This document shows, in pieces, positions 63,989 through 64,000 of a stretch of 64,000 bases of DNA. A program made the position numbers and the translations under genes. The notes below the pieces were generated by a model that worked only from the letters and a program-made list of their open reading frames with translations, was not told the origin of the DNA and did not search any database. Location of the stretch: positions 9,290,287-9,354,286 of the forward strand of contig NC_067195.1 in NCBI RefSeq assembly GCF_000699445.3. The letters are read 5' to 3'. This DNA comes from Schistosoma haematobium (Eukaryota > Platyhelminthes > Trematoda > Strigeidida > Schistosomatidae). Position 1 is the first letter of the stretch, and every line of letters starts with the position of its first letter.

Positions 63989-64000
63989 AATCAACTTATG

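Overview
The window reads as a repeat-rich, protein-poor stretch of a schistosome blood-fluke genome (Platyhelminthes, Trematoda; species not determinable by eye). The DNA is strongly AT-rich, with long TA, AAT, ATCT and purine microsatellites. It is crowded with tRNA-like repeats that carry hammerhead ribozymes. One of these families I recognise as Smalpha-like. It also carries many 5'-truncated or internally deleted RTE (SR2-like) non-LTR retrotransposons ending in GTAAGTAAGTA, solo LTRs of one family, one Penelope-like remnant, and the 3' ends of another non-LTR family ending in (ATT)n. I see no complete protein-coding gene, rRNA, functional tRNA or CRISPR array. Almost every short open frame is the translation of a repeat, often antisense.

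Three ribozyme-bearing families are named in the entries. HH1 is Smalpha-like: A box TAGCTAAGTGG, B box GGTTCGAGTCC, hammerhead core CTGACGA/GAAA. HH2 has A box TGGTCTAGTGG, B box GGTTCGAATCC and hammerhead core CTGAGGA/GAAA; its ends are long inverted repeats that begin CAGAAGGGGTTTTGTGG and end with the reverse complement. HH3 is a tRNA-like unit plus hammerhead lying beside the Penelope-like remnant. HH1 and HH2 occur again and again as fold-back units (arm, ribozyme, inverted arm), an arrangement more like foldback or MITE elements than ordinary SINEs.

Layout. 0-5 kb: LTR remnant, deleted RTE, three HH2 copies, a CAA/TTG/TA simple-repeat cluster, one (ATT)n-ended element. 5-13.5 kb: HH2 and HH1 copies, an HH3 pair at 7.4-7.7 kb, an old RTE. 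13.5-14.5 kb: HH3 inverted pair and Penelope-like remnant. 14.5-18.4 kb: dense HH2/HH1 fold-back and tandem units. 18.5-22.3 kb: RTE copies, two with clean target-site duplications. 23-25.9 kb: HH2 cluster. 25.9-28.6 kb: mostly unique AT-rich DNA and a (ATCT)24 microsatellite. 28.6-34.3 kb: HH1/HH2/LTR/RTE. 34.3-38.2 kb: low-copy DNA, RTE and a candidate exon. 38.2-45.6 kb: HH1, HH2 and LTRs. 46-48 kb: candidate exons. 48.1-58.7 kb: a pair of RTE chimeras forming a nearly identical inverted repeat of about 780 bp, flanking 8.2 kb that holds a decayed coding region near 51.4-51.9 kb. 58.9-64 kb: HH2, a GC-rich island at 59.2-59.8 kb, HH1, and a very well preserved HH2 ribozyme at the right edge.

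How the parts may work together (inference): HH1-HH3 have internal Pol III-type promoters and no protein. If mobile, they need proteins supplied by others; RTE or Penelope-like elements are the obvious candidates. The ribozymes would trim their transcripts to unit length. Host genes, if any cross the window, are represented only by a few small candidate exons listed with low confidence.
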